Below, piece after piece: positions 42,951-51,046 of a stretch of 64,000 bases of DNA. The notes under the pieces were generated by a model, which saw nothing but the letters and a program-made list of their open reading frames with translations, made no database searches and was not told the origin of the DNA. The translations under genes and the position numbers were made by a program. Numbering within the stretch: the first letter of the stretch is position 1; each line of letters opens with the position of its first letter. Source of the stretch: IDS-8 sp036381215 (lineage in GTDB: Bacteria; Pseudomonadota; Gammaproteobacteria; Steroidobacterales; Woeseiaceae); NCBI GenBank assembly GCA_036381215.1, contig DASVDF010000036.1, forward strand, positions 1 through 64,000, written 5' to 3'.

Positions 42951-42972
42951 TCGCGCGCGATGGCGCTCCTAC
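42951..42972 (-). repeat. REP unit at the helicase stop codon
   Basis: A 22 bp reverse REP copy with one deleted base pair in the loop. Its GTAG head overlaps and supplies the TAG stop of the nuclease-helicase gene. Confidence 0.85.
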
Positions 42973-45900
42973 TCTCGGATCTCGACCGTCGTCGCGAGCT
43001 CCAGGTAGCGGCAGAACGCGTTCGCGAGCCGCATCTGCTCGGGCGTCCGGCAGTCCGGCTCGAACAATTTCGGACTGCCCGCGAGCAGGCACAGCGCCTT
43101 GGCCCGCGACGTCGCGACATTCAGCCGATTGCCGCTGTACAGGAAGCTCATGCCGCGCGGCGCCTCGTCCGGCGAGGAGGTCGTGAGCGACACGATGACG
43201 ACGGGCGCCTGCTGCCCCTGGAACTTGTCGACGGTGCCGACGCGAATGCCGGGCAAAGCCGCGGCCAGCGCCGTCACCTGCGCATTGTAAGGCGCGACGA
43301 CCATGAGATCCTCCGGCCCGAGCGGCCGCTCCGCGCCGTGGGCATCGCGCCAGCGCACGCCACCCGCGGTGAGCTCCGCGACGATCGTGACGATGGCGTC
43401 GACCTCCTCCTCCGAGCGCGCCTGCCGCCCCTCGTGGACGACCGGAACATAGGCCAGCCCGGCCTGCGGAAAGCGCGCCGCGCCGAGGACCGCCTGCCGC
43501 TCGAGACCCGGGTACGCGCCGAGCCGCCCCTCGTAGAAGACCTCGGCCGTGAACTCGCAGATCCGCGGATGCAGGCGCCGGGTCTGCCGCAGGAACAAGC
43601 CGGCGTCGCGCGGGATGGTCTTGTGCGTCCCGAGGATATGCTCGAGCGCCGAGGCACCGGTGCCGGGTGGATGACTCGCCTGCTGCGGCTGCTCGAGCTG
43701 CTGCGGATCGCCGAGGAGCACCAGGCTTTGCGCGCTGCCCGCGACCGCCAGCACGTCCGCCAGCGACATCTGCCCGGCCTCGTCGATGAACAGCACGTCG
43801 ACGCTTGCAGCGAAATCGGGCCGCGACCACAGCCAGGCCGTGCCGCCGAGCACGCTGTATTGCACACCGTCGAACAGCGCGTGGATGCGGCTGTAGTCAT
43901 CGAAAGCGTCGAGGCCGTCGGGCGAGCCATCCTTCGCCTTGCCCTTGTGCAGGCAACGGAGCTCGCCAAGTCCCCGCTCGCGGGCAACCTGGATGCAACA
44001 GCCGAGCAGGTTGCGGATCACTTCGTGGCTCACCGCCGTGACGCCGACCTTCTTTCCGGCGCGCACCAGCTCCACGATCATGTGCGAGCCGGTGAACGTC
44101 TTGCCGGTGCCCGGCGGCCCCTGGATCGGCAGCACACCGTGATCCAGGTCGAGGCCGAGGCGGCACGCGGTCGCGAGCTCCTGCTCGGCGAGCACGTCGG
44201 CGCCCAGGGGCGGCGAGCTCGCGGCCAGGCGCGGCGCGCGGCGCAACAGGAGGTCGCGCGCGGCGCGATGGGCGCCCGGCGCGTCGATGCCGTGCTCCGC
44301 GACCCAGCGCCCGAGCGCGAGCAGCGCCGCCGGCTTCGAGCCCGGCGGCACGTTGCGCCGCACGAACACATGCGCCGGCCGCTCGTCCGCCCATTTGCCG
44401 CCGTGCTGTATGTCGACGGTGAGCCGGCCGAGATCGATCTCCTCGACCGTCCCGATGCAGGCGCCGTCGGGTATGCAGACCTCGTCGCCGCGACGGATGT
44501 CATGATCCTGACCGGGAAAGGCGTAGCGCTGGATCGGCCGCTTCGGCGTGCCGCCGAAGGTGCCCGCGAACTCCAGCCCGGCGAGCGCCGAGCGCTCGTC
44601 GAAATACTCGTCGAGCGGCAGCTCGCGCAGCCGGAAATACTCCCACCACCCGGCTTTCTCCTCGCGGCGATGCCATTCGAGCAGGTGCGCGAGCAGCCAG
44701 CGTGCCTGCTGCTCCTCGTCGCGCTCCTCCGGATTCGCCGGAAGGCCGGCGAGCAGCGCCTCCATGACCTCGCGCGTCTCGCTCGCTCGTTCCTCGAGCT
44801 CGTCGCTCGCCGACCCGTCCTTGAGCTCGGGGCGGGGCAGCGCAGCGCCGGCCACCTCGACCTCCTTGCGCAGGCTCTCCAGCCAGTCGCGCAGCCGCGC
44901 GGCCGAGAGGCAATCCTCGCGGTTGTAGCGCTCGACGGCCGCGACGTGCGGCGCGAGCGCCGGAACCCCGAACACCGGCTCCCGGAACTCGATCGCCCAC
45001 TCGAGAGCCCGGCGCCCGGCGGTCGCCTCGCGCATGTCCTGCCGGCGGGCAAATCCGTAGAACTGCTCGAGCTCCTTGATCGAATAGCTCTCGACGCTCG
45101 CGCGCAGCGCATGCTTCACGATGCGGTGCAGGTCGACGAAGATTTCCGCGCGCAGCAACACGTCGAGCTCGCTCTCGCGCGTCGCGTAGCGCCCGGACAG
45201 GTGCTTGAACGTGGTCGGCTCGTAGGCTCCGAAGTGGTAGACGTGCATGTCCGGGTGCGCCCGGTGCGTCTCGATGATCAGGTCGACGAGGCGCTCGAAG
45301 GCGGCACGCTCCTCCTCCGGGTTGGTGGCCCAGACCGGCAGGTAATCCCCGCGGAGCACGTAGCCGAACAGGTAATCGCGGCCGCCGTCGGCGGCGAGCC
45401 GGTCGCCTTCGAGGTCGAGGAAGACGTCGCCGGGCGAAGGCAGCGGCAGCATCGCGAGCCCGTGCGCTGCATCGACGGGTCCGAGGATTTCGTGGCGCGG
45501 CTCACCGGAGCGGCGTGCCGCGAGCTGGATCGCGGCCTGGTCGCGGGCGCGTTCCAGCGCTTCCCGCGAGCCGCGCGCCGGCTTCGGCACGCGCTCGAGG
45601 GAACCCAGTTGCTCCAGCGTATCGACGTGGATGCTCCTGAGCTCGCGGATCTGCATGCGGCTGATGCCCGCGACGAAGCACAGGTGATCGTCGGCACGAC
45701 GCCGCGCGTTGCACGTCTGCCACCAGCCGCACACGTCGCAGAACATCACGGGCTCGGGATAGTTCGAGGTCCCGCAGGCGAGCGCCTCTTCCAGGCGCCG
45801 TTTCACGAGCCGGTAATACGCCGCATAGTCCGCGATGCGCCAGGGCTCGGGTTCGAAGTGATGATGCGGAGCGACGACGTACGCGTGCTCGGGCCACCGG

Positions 45901-46382
45901 TCCTGGATTTCGGCCACGAGCTCCGAGTACACGCAGAGCTGGAGGACGGTGCCGGCCTTGGTTTCCGTGGCGAGCTTGGCGTCGATGGCGACGTACGACC
46001 AGTTCCCCAGCGCGCTCGGCGTGTCCACGCGGCGCAGGAAATCGGCGCGGCCGTGCCAGCGCGCATTGCCGAGCGGCGCCTGGTAGATGAGTGACACGCC
46101 GGCCTGCATCGCCGCGCGCGTGCGCGCGATGCCTTCGGCTTCGTCCACCATCTCGGGAACCGCCAGCCAGTCGAGCTTTTCGCTGCCACGCAGATGTTCG
46201 AGATAGGCCTTCTCGTGCGCCGCGCCGCGTTCGCGCAGGATGTCGACGATCGGATCGTGCCGGCTCGGCTTTACTGCACTGCCCTCCGCGACGGCGCGGC
46301 TGAGCTCGGTCAGGTGGGCGCAACTGAGGTGATTCGCGAGGTCCGTGGCGGACAATCGCAAGAGCTGGTCGACGAGTCGCAT
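42969..46382 (-). CDS. TM0106-type RecB-like nuclease fused to SF1 (Upf1-like) helicase
   Basis: Large DNA or RNA processing enzyme, 1137 residues. The N-terminal part (about 1-250) is a RecB/Cas4-like nuclease domain with DAKLATETK and a C-terminal Cys set (CDVCGWWQTC). The next part (about 280-520) is an RNase H-like exonuclease-type domain (FLDLEGDR, YNREDCLSA). The C-terminal part (about 740-1130) is an SF1 helicase with Walker A GPPGTGKT, DEAGQ, GDPQQLEQP, QTRRLHP, TVDKFQGQQ, NVATSRAK. Such fusions occur in TM0106-family proteins. The role is unproven, perhaps repair or defence. It precedes DUF72. Confidence 0.9.
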   Translation of the reverse strand: MRLVDQLLRLSATDLANHLSCAHLTELSRAVAEGSAVKPSRHDPIVDILRERGAAHEKAYLEHLRGSEKLDWLAVPEMVDEAEGIARTRAAMQAGVSLIYQAPLGNARWHGRADFLRRVDTPSALGNWSYVAIDAKLATETKAGTVLQLCVYSELVAEIQDRWPEHAYVVAPHHHFEPEPWRIADYAAYYRLVKRRLEEALACGTSNYPEPVMFCDVCGWWQTCNARRRADDHLCFVAGISRMQIRELRSIHVDTLEQLGSLERVPKPARGSREALERARDQAAIQLAARRSGEPRHEILGPVDAAHGLAMLPLPSPGDVFLDLEGDRLAADGGRDYLFGYVLRGDYLPVWATNPEEERAAFERLVDLIIETHRAHPDMHVYHFGAYEPTTFKHLSGRYATRESELDVLLRAEIFVDLHRIVKHALRASVESYSIKELEQFYGFARRQDMREATAGRRALEWAIEFREPVFGVPALAPHVAAVERYNREDCLSAARLRDWLESLRKEVEVAGAALPRPELKDGSASDELEERASETREVMEALLAGLPANPEERDEEQQARWLLAHLLEWHRREEKAGWWEYFRLRELPLDEYFDERSALAGLEFAGTFGGTPKRPIQRYAFPGQDHDIRRGDEVCIPDGACIGTVEEIDLGRLTVDIQHGGKWADERPAHVFVRRNVPPGSKPAALLALGRWVAEHGIDAPGAHRAARDLLLRRAPRLAASSPPLGADVLAEQELATACRLGLDLDHGVLPIQGPPGTGKTFTGSHMIVELVRAGKKVGVTAVSHEVIRNLLGCCIQVARERGLGELRCLHKGKAKDGSPDGLDAFDDYSRIHALFDGVQYSVLGGTAWLWSRPDFAASVDVLFIDEAGQMSLADVLAVAGSAQSLVLLGDPQQLEQPQQASHPPGTGASALEHILGTHKTIPRDAGLFLRQTRRLHPRICEFTAEVFYEGRLGAYPGLERQAVLGAARFPQAGLAYVPVVHEGRQARSEEEVDAIVTIVAELTAGGVRWRDAHGAERPLGPEDLMVVAPYNAQVTALAAALPGIRVGTVDKFQGQQAPVVIVSLTTSSPDEAPRGMSFLYSGNRLNVATSRAKALCLLAGSPKLFEPDCRTPEQMRLANAFCRYLELATTVEIRE

Positions 46383-46388
46383 CTAGTA

Positions 46389-46541
46389 TCCTGTCCCCCA
46401 AGTAACTGCGCTATTTCGCTGCGGGTTTTCGCGCCTGGCGTCGTTGCGACTCCTCGCAATAGTTCTGCTATTCCTCGCCGTCGCGCCTAGCCAGACACGA
46501 AGATCCGCGACCGAAATAGCCCAGTTACTTGCGGGACAGGA
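46389..46541. repeat. 153 bp imperfect palindrome (MITE-like)
   Basis: The outer 30 bp arms (46389-46418 and 46512-46541) match as inverted repeats with two mismatches; they start TCCTGTCCC. The next 20 bp inward also pair (15 of 19), and a smaller inner hairpin remains in the centre. It lies between the nuclease-helicase start and the nucleotidyltransferase pair. No transposase is present and I see no second copy in the window. Confidence 0.8.
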
Positions 46542-46581
46542 CACCAGCGAAGTATCGCAAACTCTGCGGTAGAATTGCTCC

Positions 46582-46749
46582 ATGAAATCGAGAATTGCCG
46601 AGCAGTCCGAGCGGGCCATGCTGGATTCCGTGCGCCGCCTTACGCCCGAGCAGCGGTTGAACGCCTTCCTCGAGCACTGCCGTCTCATCGCTTCCCTCGA
46701 GCGTGCCGGGCGGCGCCAGCCCTCCCGGCAACCACCCGGCAGCAAATGA
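46582..46749 (+). CDS. Small protein partner of nucleotidyltransferase
   Basis: A 55-residue helical protein (MKSRIAEQSERAMLDSVRRL then TPEQRLNAFLEHCRLIASL) with no signal or TM segment. Its TGA overlaps the start of the next gene (ATGA), so both are translated together. Small helical ORFs of this kind often precede AbiEii-like nucleotidyltransferase genes. A role as antitoxin or chaperone is inference only. Confidence 0.65.
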   Translation: MKSRIAEQSERAMLDSVRRLTPEQRLNAFLEHCRLIASLERAGRRQPSRQPPGSK

Positions 46750-47309
46750 GAACGAACGGGCCGGGTCAATCGGCTCTCCTCCTGCTCGACGTCATCGACG
46801 TGCTGTGCACGGAGAATTTGCAGTACATGGTGATCGGGGCAATGGCGGCGTCCGTACATGGGCTCGTACGGGCCAGTCTCGATGCCGACGCAGTCCTGTC
46901 ACTCCCTTTGTCAGAGCTTCGCAGCTTGGAAAAGCAATGCATTGAGGCAGGTTTTGATGCCGAACTTCGGGAAGGTGATGACGACGACCCGATCCCGGCA
47001 TTGCTGGAAGTGATGGACGCATATGGAAACCGCGTCGATCTCTTGTCCGGGCTGCGGGGCATGCAAGCCGCGGCGTTTTCCCGCGCAGTGGAGGTCCCCT
47101 TCCACGGCACGCTGCTACAAGTAGCGGGCCTCGAGGACTTCGTCGCGATGAAGCTCTTTGCCGGCGGCCCGCAGGATCTCGAGGATGCCCGCCGGGCGCT
47201 GCAAAACGCGGCAGACGATCTTGACGCAGCATTGCTCGAGCAAATTGTGCAGGGATACGGACCTTCGGCTGTCGAGGCGCTGCGCAATCTCGGGTCAAGC
47301 CCCTCGTAG
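46746..47309 (+). CDS. AbiEii/DUF6036-like nucleotidyltransferase
   Basis: Minimal nucleotidyltransferase fold, 187 residues. The motif region YMVIGAMAASVHGL then RASLDADAVLSLP resembles the G-(S/G)-x..D-x-D site of DNA-polymerase-beta-like transferases; the first loop has Ala where Gly-Ser is usual. A conserved-looking second part (LEDFVAMKLFAGGPQDLEDARRAL) fits AbiEii-type toxins and DUF6036 proteins. With the overlapping 55-residue protein it forms a toxin-antitoxin-like pair. GC-skew and codon use look slightly less GC-rich than the neighbours, so transfer is possible. Confidence 0.75.
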   Translation: MRTNGPGQSALLLLDVIDVLCTENLQYMVIGAMAASVHGLVRASLDADAVLSLPLSELRSLEKQCIEAGFDAELREGDDDDPIPALLEVMDAYGNRVDLLSGLRGMQAAAFSRAVEVPFHGTLLQVAGLEDFVAMKLFAGGPQDLEDARRALQNAADDLDAALLEQIVQGYGPSAVEALRNLGSSPS

Positions 47310-47419
47310 GCAAACGCAAATCCCAAATTCATTCCGTGCGCTGACAGGAGGCTGCAGTGCGATGCACCGTGCTCGCGCTCCCGCGCACCTCGTCCAACGG
47401 GTTCCGCACGGCGTGAGGT

Positions 47420-47444
47420 CTCAAGCGCCGCTTGCGGCGCTGAG
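47420..47444. terminator. Hairpin downstream of sulfatase gene
   Basis: A strong stem of about 11-12 bp (AGCGCCGC / GCGGCGCT core, 2-base loop, CTCA/TGAG flanks) lies 24 bp after the sulfatase stop and faces the nucleotidyltransferase gene. There is no U-run, so it may be a termination aid, an mRNA stabiliser or just a repeat. Confidence 0.35.
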
Positions 47445-47467
47445 GGTCACCGCGATAGGCGTAGTTC

Positions 47468-48880
47468 TCAGGGGTCGCGCAGCGGCGGGAGCTCCAGCGA
47501 GTAGAGGACACCGGTGACGCGGTCGGCGTAGTCCGCGCGGCGGCGCTGCCAGGGAGGGAAGTCGTCCGTCGCGGCACGCCATTCCTGGAGCATCGTGTAA
47601 TGCTCTGCGATCAGCGGCTGGAAATCGGGATTCGGCGCGAGATTCTCGACCTGCCACGGGTCGTCGGCCGTGTCGTAGAACTCGATCTCCGGGCGCGGCG
47701 CCGCGAACAGCAGTTGCTGCACTCTCGTCAGTGTCCCGTCCTGTTTGCGCCGGTAGAGCGCGCGCCAGGACGGGCTCGCGGAGACGTCCGCGGGCGAGCC
47801 GAACGGCAGCGCGATGTAGGCGTTGTTCACGAGCCGGTAGCGCTCGGTGCGCACGCTGCGGATGTGCTCGTCGCAATCGTGCCAGTTGCGTTCGCTGAAC
47901 GCGGCCTTGCGCCGCCAGCCCGCGGGATCGCGCAGGCCTGCCGAAATATCCTCGCCCTGCATCTCGGGCGGTGCGTCGATGCCGGCGAGCGCGAGGAAGG
48001 TCGGCGCGAGATCGACGACGCTCATGAGCCCGTCGTGGCGTACGCCGCGCGGCACCACGCCGGGCCAGCGGAAGATCAGCGGCGTGCGCACGCCGCCGTC
48101 GTAGACCGTGCCCTTCTCGCGCGGAAGCGGCGCGCCGTTGTCGCTCAGGAAGACCACGAGCGTATCCCGATCCAGGCCGCGCCGTTCCAGCACTTCGAGG
48201 AAACGTCCTATGCCCTCGTCCATGCGGCCGATCTCGTCGTAGTAGCGCGCGACATCGGCACGCGTTTCCGGCGTGTCCGCCATGTAGGGCGGCACCTCGA
48301 CGCGCGCGGGGTCGTGCGGCTCGGCGATCGTGTGGTCCTGGTAAGGACGGTGCGGATCGCTGAACGCCACCCACAGGAAGAACGGCCGTTCGCCCGCCGC
48401 GTCCAGGAACGCAGCAAAGCGATCGAGACCCGGATCGTACCAGTCGAACTGGCGGTCGGAGTGCGGACCCTCGTGCGCTTTCTGCATGTGCCCGGTGAAC
48501 CAGCCGGCGCGCCGCAGGTAGCCGGCCACGTTCGTATAGCGTTCCGGCATGGGCGCGTGCAGGTCCTCCGCGCCGGTGGCATGCGGGTAGCGGCCGGTCA
48601 GGATGCTGATGCGGGACGGGCTGCACTGCGGCGTCGTGAGCATCGCGTTGTCGGCCGTCACTCCCTCGGCCGACAGACGATCGACGTTCGGCGTGCGGAT
48701 GGAAGAGTTGCCGTAGCAGCCGAAATGCCGCGCGCCGGCATCGTCCGCGATGAACACCAGGATGTTGGTCCGTGCGCTGCCGGAAACGGCTGCGCGTCCG
48801 CCGCTGCCCGCAACCGCTACCGAGGCCAGCGCAGCCTTGCCGAAATCCCGCCGCGTGAGCTTGTGACCCTCTTCCGCCAT
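47468..48880 (-). CDS. Sulfatase family hydrolase with Tat signal
   Basis: Exported alkaline-phosphatase-superfamily sulfatase, 470 residues. A Tat-type signal (LTRRDFGKAAL) comes first, then metal residues in ADDAGARHFG, and the formylglycine site CSPSRISILTGRYP with Cys86, and later SDPHRPYQDH and LSDNGAPLPREKG. The Cys-x-Pro-x-Arg form requires FGE or anSME maturation; no such enzyme is encoded nearby. Substrate unknown. The ATG 48880 follows GGGAG. The frame to 48946 is not needed. Confidence 0.92.
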   Translation of the reverse strand: MAEEGHKLTRRDFGKAALASVAVAGSGGRAAVSGSARTNILVFIADDAGARHFGCYGNSSIRTPNVDRLSAEGVTADNAMLTTPQCSPSRISILTGRYPHATGAEDLHAPMPERYTNVAGYLRRAGWFTGHMQKAHEGPHSDRQFDWYDPGLDRFAAFLDAAGERPFFLWVAFSDPHRPYQDHTIAEPHDPARVEVPPYMADTPETRADVARYYDEIGRMDEGIGRFLEVLERRGLDRDTLVVFLSDNGAPLPREKGTVYDGGVRTPLIFRWPGVVPRGVRHDGLMSVVDLAPTFLALAGIDAPPEMQGEDISAGLRDPAGWRRKAAFSERNWHDCDEHIRSVRTERYRLVNNAYIALPFGSPADVSASPSWRALYRRKQDGTLTRVQQLLFAAPRPEIEFYDTADDPWQVENLAPNPDFQPLIAEHYTMLQEWRAATDDFPPWQRRRADYADRVTGVLYSLELPPLRDP

Positions 48881-48976
48881 TGACGTCTCCCGCCCGCGTC
48901 GTGTGTCCGTGAACTGTCGCGGCTCGGCGGGTCGCAGGTCAAGCACCGCGGCGCGTGTTGCGCGGGCTGCGGGTCC

Positions 48977-49453
48977 TCAGGAGCTCGAGCCGGCGGCCTC
49001 TGCGGCGTCGAATTTCAGGCGCATGACGCGCGCGCGGCTGACGTACAGCAGGTCGCTGATCTTGAGCACGAGCGAGTTCTCGTACTTGTCCAGCTCGCCG
49101 TCCGTATAGGCGATGCGCCACAGCAGGCCGACGATCCGGGCCTTCTCGTCGTGGCTCAGGTTGTTGTGCAGGAATTGCGTGAACTCGTGCAAAGAGACCA
49201 GTTCCTCGGCCTCCGAGCGCGCGGTGGCGATGAGCTCGTCGGCCTCCGCTGGCTCGAGCCCGAAGTGCTCCTGCGCGATCGCGCGCAGATGTGCCACCTC
49301 GCGCTCGTCGAACACCTTGTCGGCGAGCGCGACGTCCAGCATCAGCACGGCCGTGGCACGCCGGATCGCCCGCTCCCGCTGCTCGGCGGCGGCCGGCACG
49401 CGATCGGGCTGGGACAGCGTGGCAGCGATCTGCTCGAACAATTGTTTGATCAA
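48977..49453 (-). CDS. TerB family tellurite-resistance-like protein
   Basis: All-helical cytoplasmic protein, 158 residues, of the TerB/DjlA-like family. Typical acidic helices are seen: ALADKVFDEREVAHLRAIA and LLWRIAYTDGELDKYENSLV. Metal-binding or membrane-stress roles are suggested for such proteins; tellurite resistance is not implied. The best start is TTG 49451-49453, six bases after GGAGG; the longer frame to 49678 is a shadow. It lies just downstream of the transglycosylase gene. Confidence 0.85.
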   Translation of the reverse strand: MIKQLFEQIAATLSQPDRVPAAAEQRERAIRRATAVLMLDVALADKVFDEREVAHLRAIAQEHFGLEPAEADELIATARSEAEELVSLHEFTQFLHNNLSHDEKARIVGLLWRIAYTDGELDKYENSLVLKISDLLYVSRARVMRLKFDAAEAAGSSS

Positions 49454-49494
49454 CGGCACCTCCCTGGTTTGATGTGAGCGTCCGATTGTAACGC

Positions 49495-50154
49495 TTAGAA
49501 GATCCACCAGCCGTCGTCGAGATCGTCCTCGCAGCCGCGGAGCTGCGCGCCCCACTCCTCGGCGCGATGCTGGACTTGCCGGGCCGTTTTCTGCAGCCAG
49601 TCCTTGCCGCGATAGCTCTTGCGCTTCCAACCGGTGTGGCCCTCGTGATAGGCAAGGTACTGGTTGTAGGGATCCCATTTCGAGACGCCGAGAGTCTTCT
49701 GCGTCATGTTCGTGTACCAGCCGACGAAATCAATGGCATCCGTGAAATCGTCTCGATCGGCGAACCAGCGGTCCGTATCTTGCTCGTACCATTGCCACGT
49801 GCTTTCGAGCACCTGCGCGTAACCGTAGGCGTTGGAGGGCCGCGTCCAGGGAATGAAGCCGAGCAGCTTGCGGCGAGGCGGCCGCGCATCGAACTTGAAC
49901 GACGACTCCTGGCGGATGATCGCCATCTGCACGTGAATCGGCGTGCCCCAGCGCTTCTCGGATTTCTTCGCGTCCTTGTACCAGCCGGGCTTCTCCTCGA
50001 AGATCGCGCACAGATCCTCGACGTTGCTCGGCCGGGTCGCCGCGCAGCCGGCCAGCAGCACGAGGATCACTGCACAAGGCACGGCGAGCAGCGCGCACCA
50101 CGTTCGTAATATCCCCGGCGTGCCGGCTGTTTTCTGCACTTTGCTCAGTCGCAC
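49495..50154 (-). CDS. Lytic transglycosylase-like lipoprotein
   Basis: Lipoprotein, about 219 residues, with lipobox LVLLAGC and a transglycosylase SLT-like domain: QMAIIRQESSFKFDARPP (catalytic Glu in RQESSF), AYGYAQVLESTW, and YNQYLAYHEGHTGW. It likely cleaves peptidoglycan glycan strands from the outer-membrane inner face. The start is uncertain: GTG 50154 is assumed; GTG 50139 would still give a signal, and the frame reaches 50256. Bases 50155-50325 hold no other gene I can see. Confidence 0.85.
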   Translation of the reverse strand: MRLSKVQKTAGTPGILRTWCALLAVPCAVILVLLAGCAATRPSNVEDLCAIFEEKPGWYKDAKKSEKRWGTPIHVQMAIIRQESSFKFDARPPRRKLLGFIPWTRPSNAYGYAQVLESTWQWYEQDTDRWFADRDDFTDAIDFVGWYTNMTQKTLGVSKWDPYNQYLAYHEGHTGWKRKSYRGKDWLQKTARQVQHRAEEWGAQLRGCEDDLDDGWWIF

Positions 50155-50325
50155 GGCCTCGGTCGTACGGACAGCTTTCGCCGGCGCATGATACCTGCCG
50201 GTCCCGCGGATGCCAAAACGCCTCCGCAATGACCGCACTCGGCGGCCGGCCGGCATCGCAGGGCGGATGCAGGGAGACGGCTCATCCGGTTCCGGTTTCC
50301 GGTTCGTATTCGCCGCGCGTTCTGC

Positions 50326-50483
50326 TCACACTCGGCGGCCGAGCCAGTGCTCGAGCCAGCTTGCGATTTGCGCGTGTCTCGCGAGCAAGTCATGTCCCTG
50401 CTCACGCCCTTTTTTTCCAGCGCGAGCCGCGCGATGCGCGTGTACACGCTGCGCTCGAGGCCGAAGAGAGTTACGTCGCTCAT
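50326..50483 (-). pseudogene. Glutathione S-transferase remnant
   Basis: The start reads like a GST N terminus (MSDVTLFGLERSVYTRIARL, then ALEKKG), but the frame continues into meaningless sequence. In another frame, LLARHAQIASWLEHW and a stop at 50326-50328 resemble a GST C-terminal helix. I infer an internal deletion of most of the gene plus a shift at the A7 run. It could also be a short chimeric protein, but no known domain would be complete. Confidence 0.55.
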
Positions 50484-50520
50484 CCGCGGGACGGTACGTG
50501 GCTGCGCTGCCGGTTACGGG

Positions 50521-50916
50521 CTACTCGGGTCGCTCGGCGATATAGGCATCGGCCTCTATTTCGACCAGGAGCTCGGGCGAGATCAGCCTGCTCACCTCCA
50601 CCATGCTGCACGCCGGGCGTATGTCCCGGAATATCTCCCCGTGAGCTCGCCCGACGTCCTCCCATCGGGCGATGTCCGTGACGAAAATGCGCGTGCGCAC
50701 CACGTCGCCAAGGCTCGCTCCCGCCCGCTCGAGGGCCGATTCGATGTTCCGGAGCGCCTGCACGGTCTGCGCGTAGGCGTCGCCGACCCCGGCCACGCCG
50801 TCAGGAGTCGTGGCCGTGGTCCCCGACACGTGCACGTAAGGACCGACCCTGACCGCCCGCGAATAGCCGACGACCGGTTCCCATGGTGCGCCGGATGCGA
50901 TGTTCTTGCGCGTCAT
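50521..50916 (-). CDS. RidA-superfamily protein lacking the catalytic Arg
   Basis: Cytoplasmic YjgF/RidA-like trimeric protein, 131 residues (GPYVHVSGTTATTPDG, TVQALRNIESAL, VVRTRIFVTDI, VEVSRLISPELLVEIEADAYI). Classical RidA uses an Arg in the motif A-R-S-C-V-E-V to deaminate enamines; here the aligned position is Cys (PACSMVEV). So it belongs to a Rid subgroup of unknown chemistry. It follows the permease by 130 bp, within an ornithine-cyclodeaminase-like/permease/RidA operon, which suggests amino acid catabolism. Confidence 0.88.
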   Translation of the reverse strand: MTRKNIASGAPWEPVVGYSRAVRVGPYVHVSGTTATTPDGVAGVGDAYAQTVQALRNIESALERAGASLGDVVRTRIFVTDIARWEDVGRAHGEIFRDIRPACSMVEVSRLISPELLVEIEADAYIAERPE

Positions 50917-51046
50917 TCCTGCTGCCTTCCTGCTGTGTGGGTGCGTGCCGGCGCTACTCGAGGCGCCGCGCCGGCGGAGCTCGTGCCGAAGCTCCAGTCT
51001 ACCGGGTCCGTGCCGGAGGTCGATTCGCCTGATCCCGGGCGGCCGC

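Noticed and set aside
40213..42972. A CRISPR array
   Set aside because: The repeats are palindromic REPs in both orientations with irregular spacing and are tied to gene ends. There are no spacers of constant size and no cas genes nearby.
42969..46382. A Cas4 or type I CRISPR helicase
   Set aside because: The nuclease resembles RecB/Cas4, but the SF1 helicase and RNase H-like domains fit TM0106-type proteins and there is no other cas gene.
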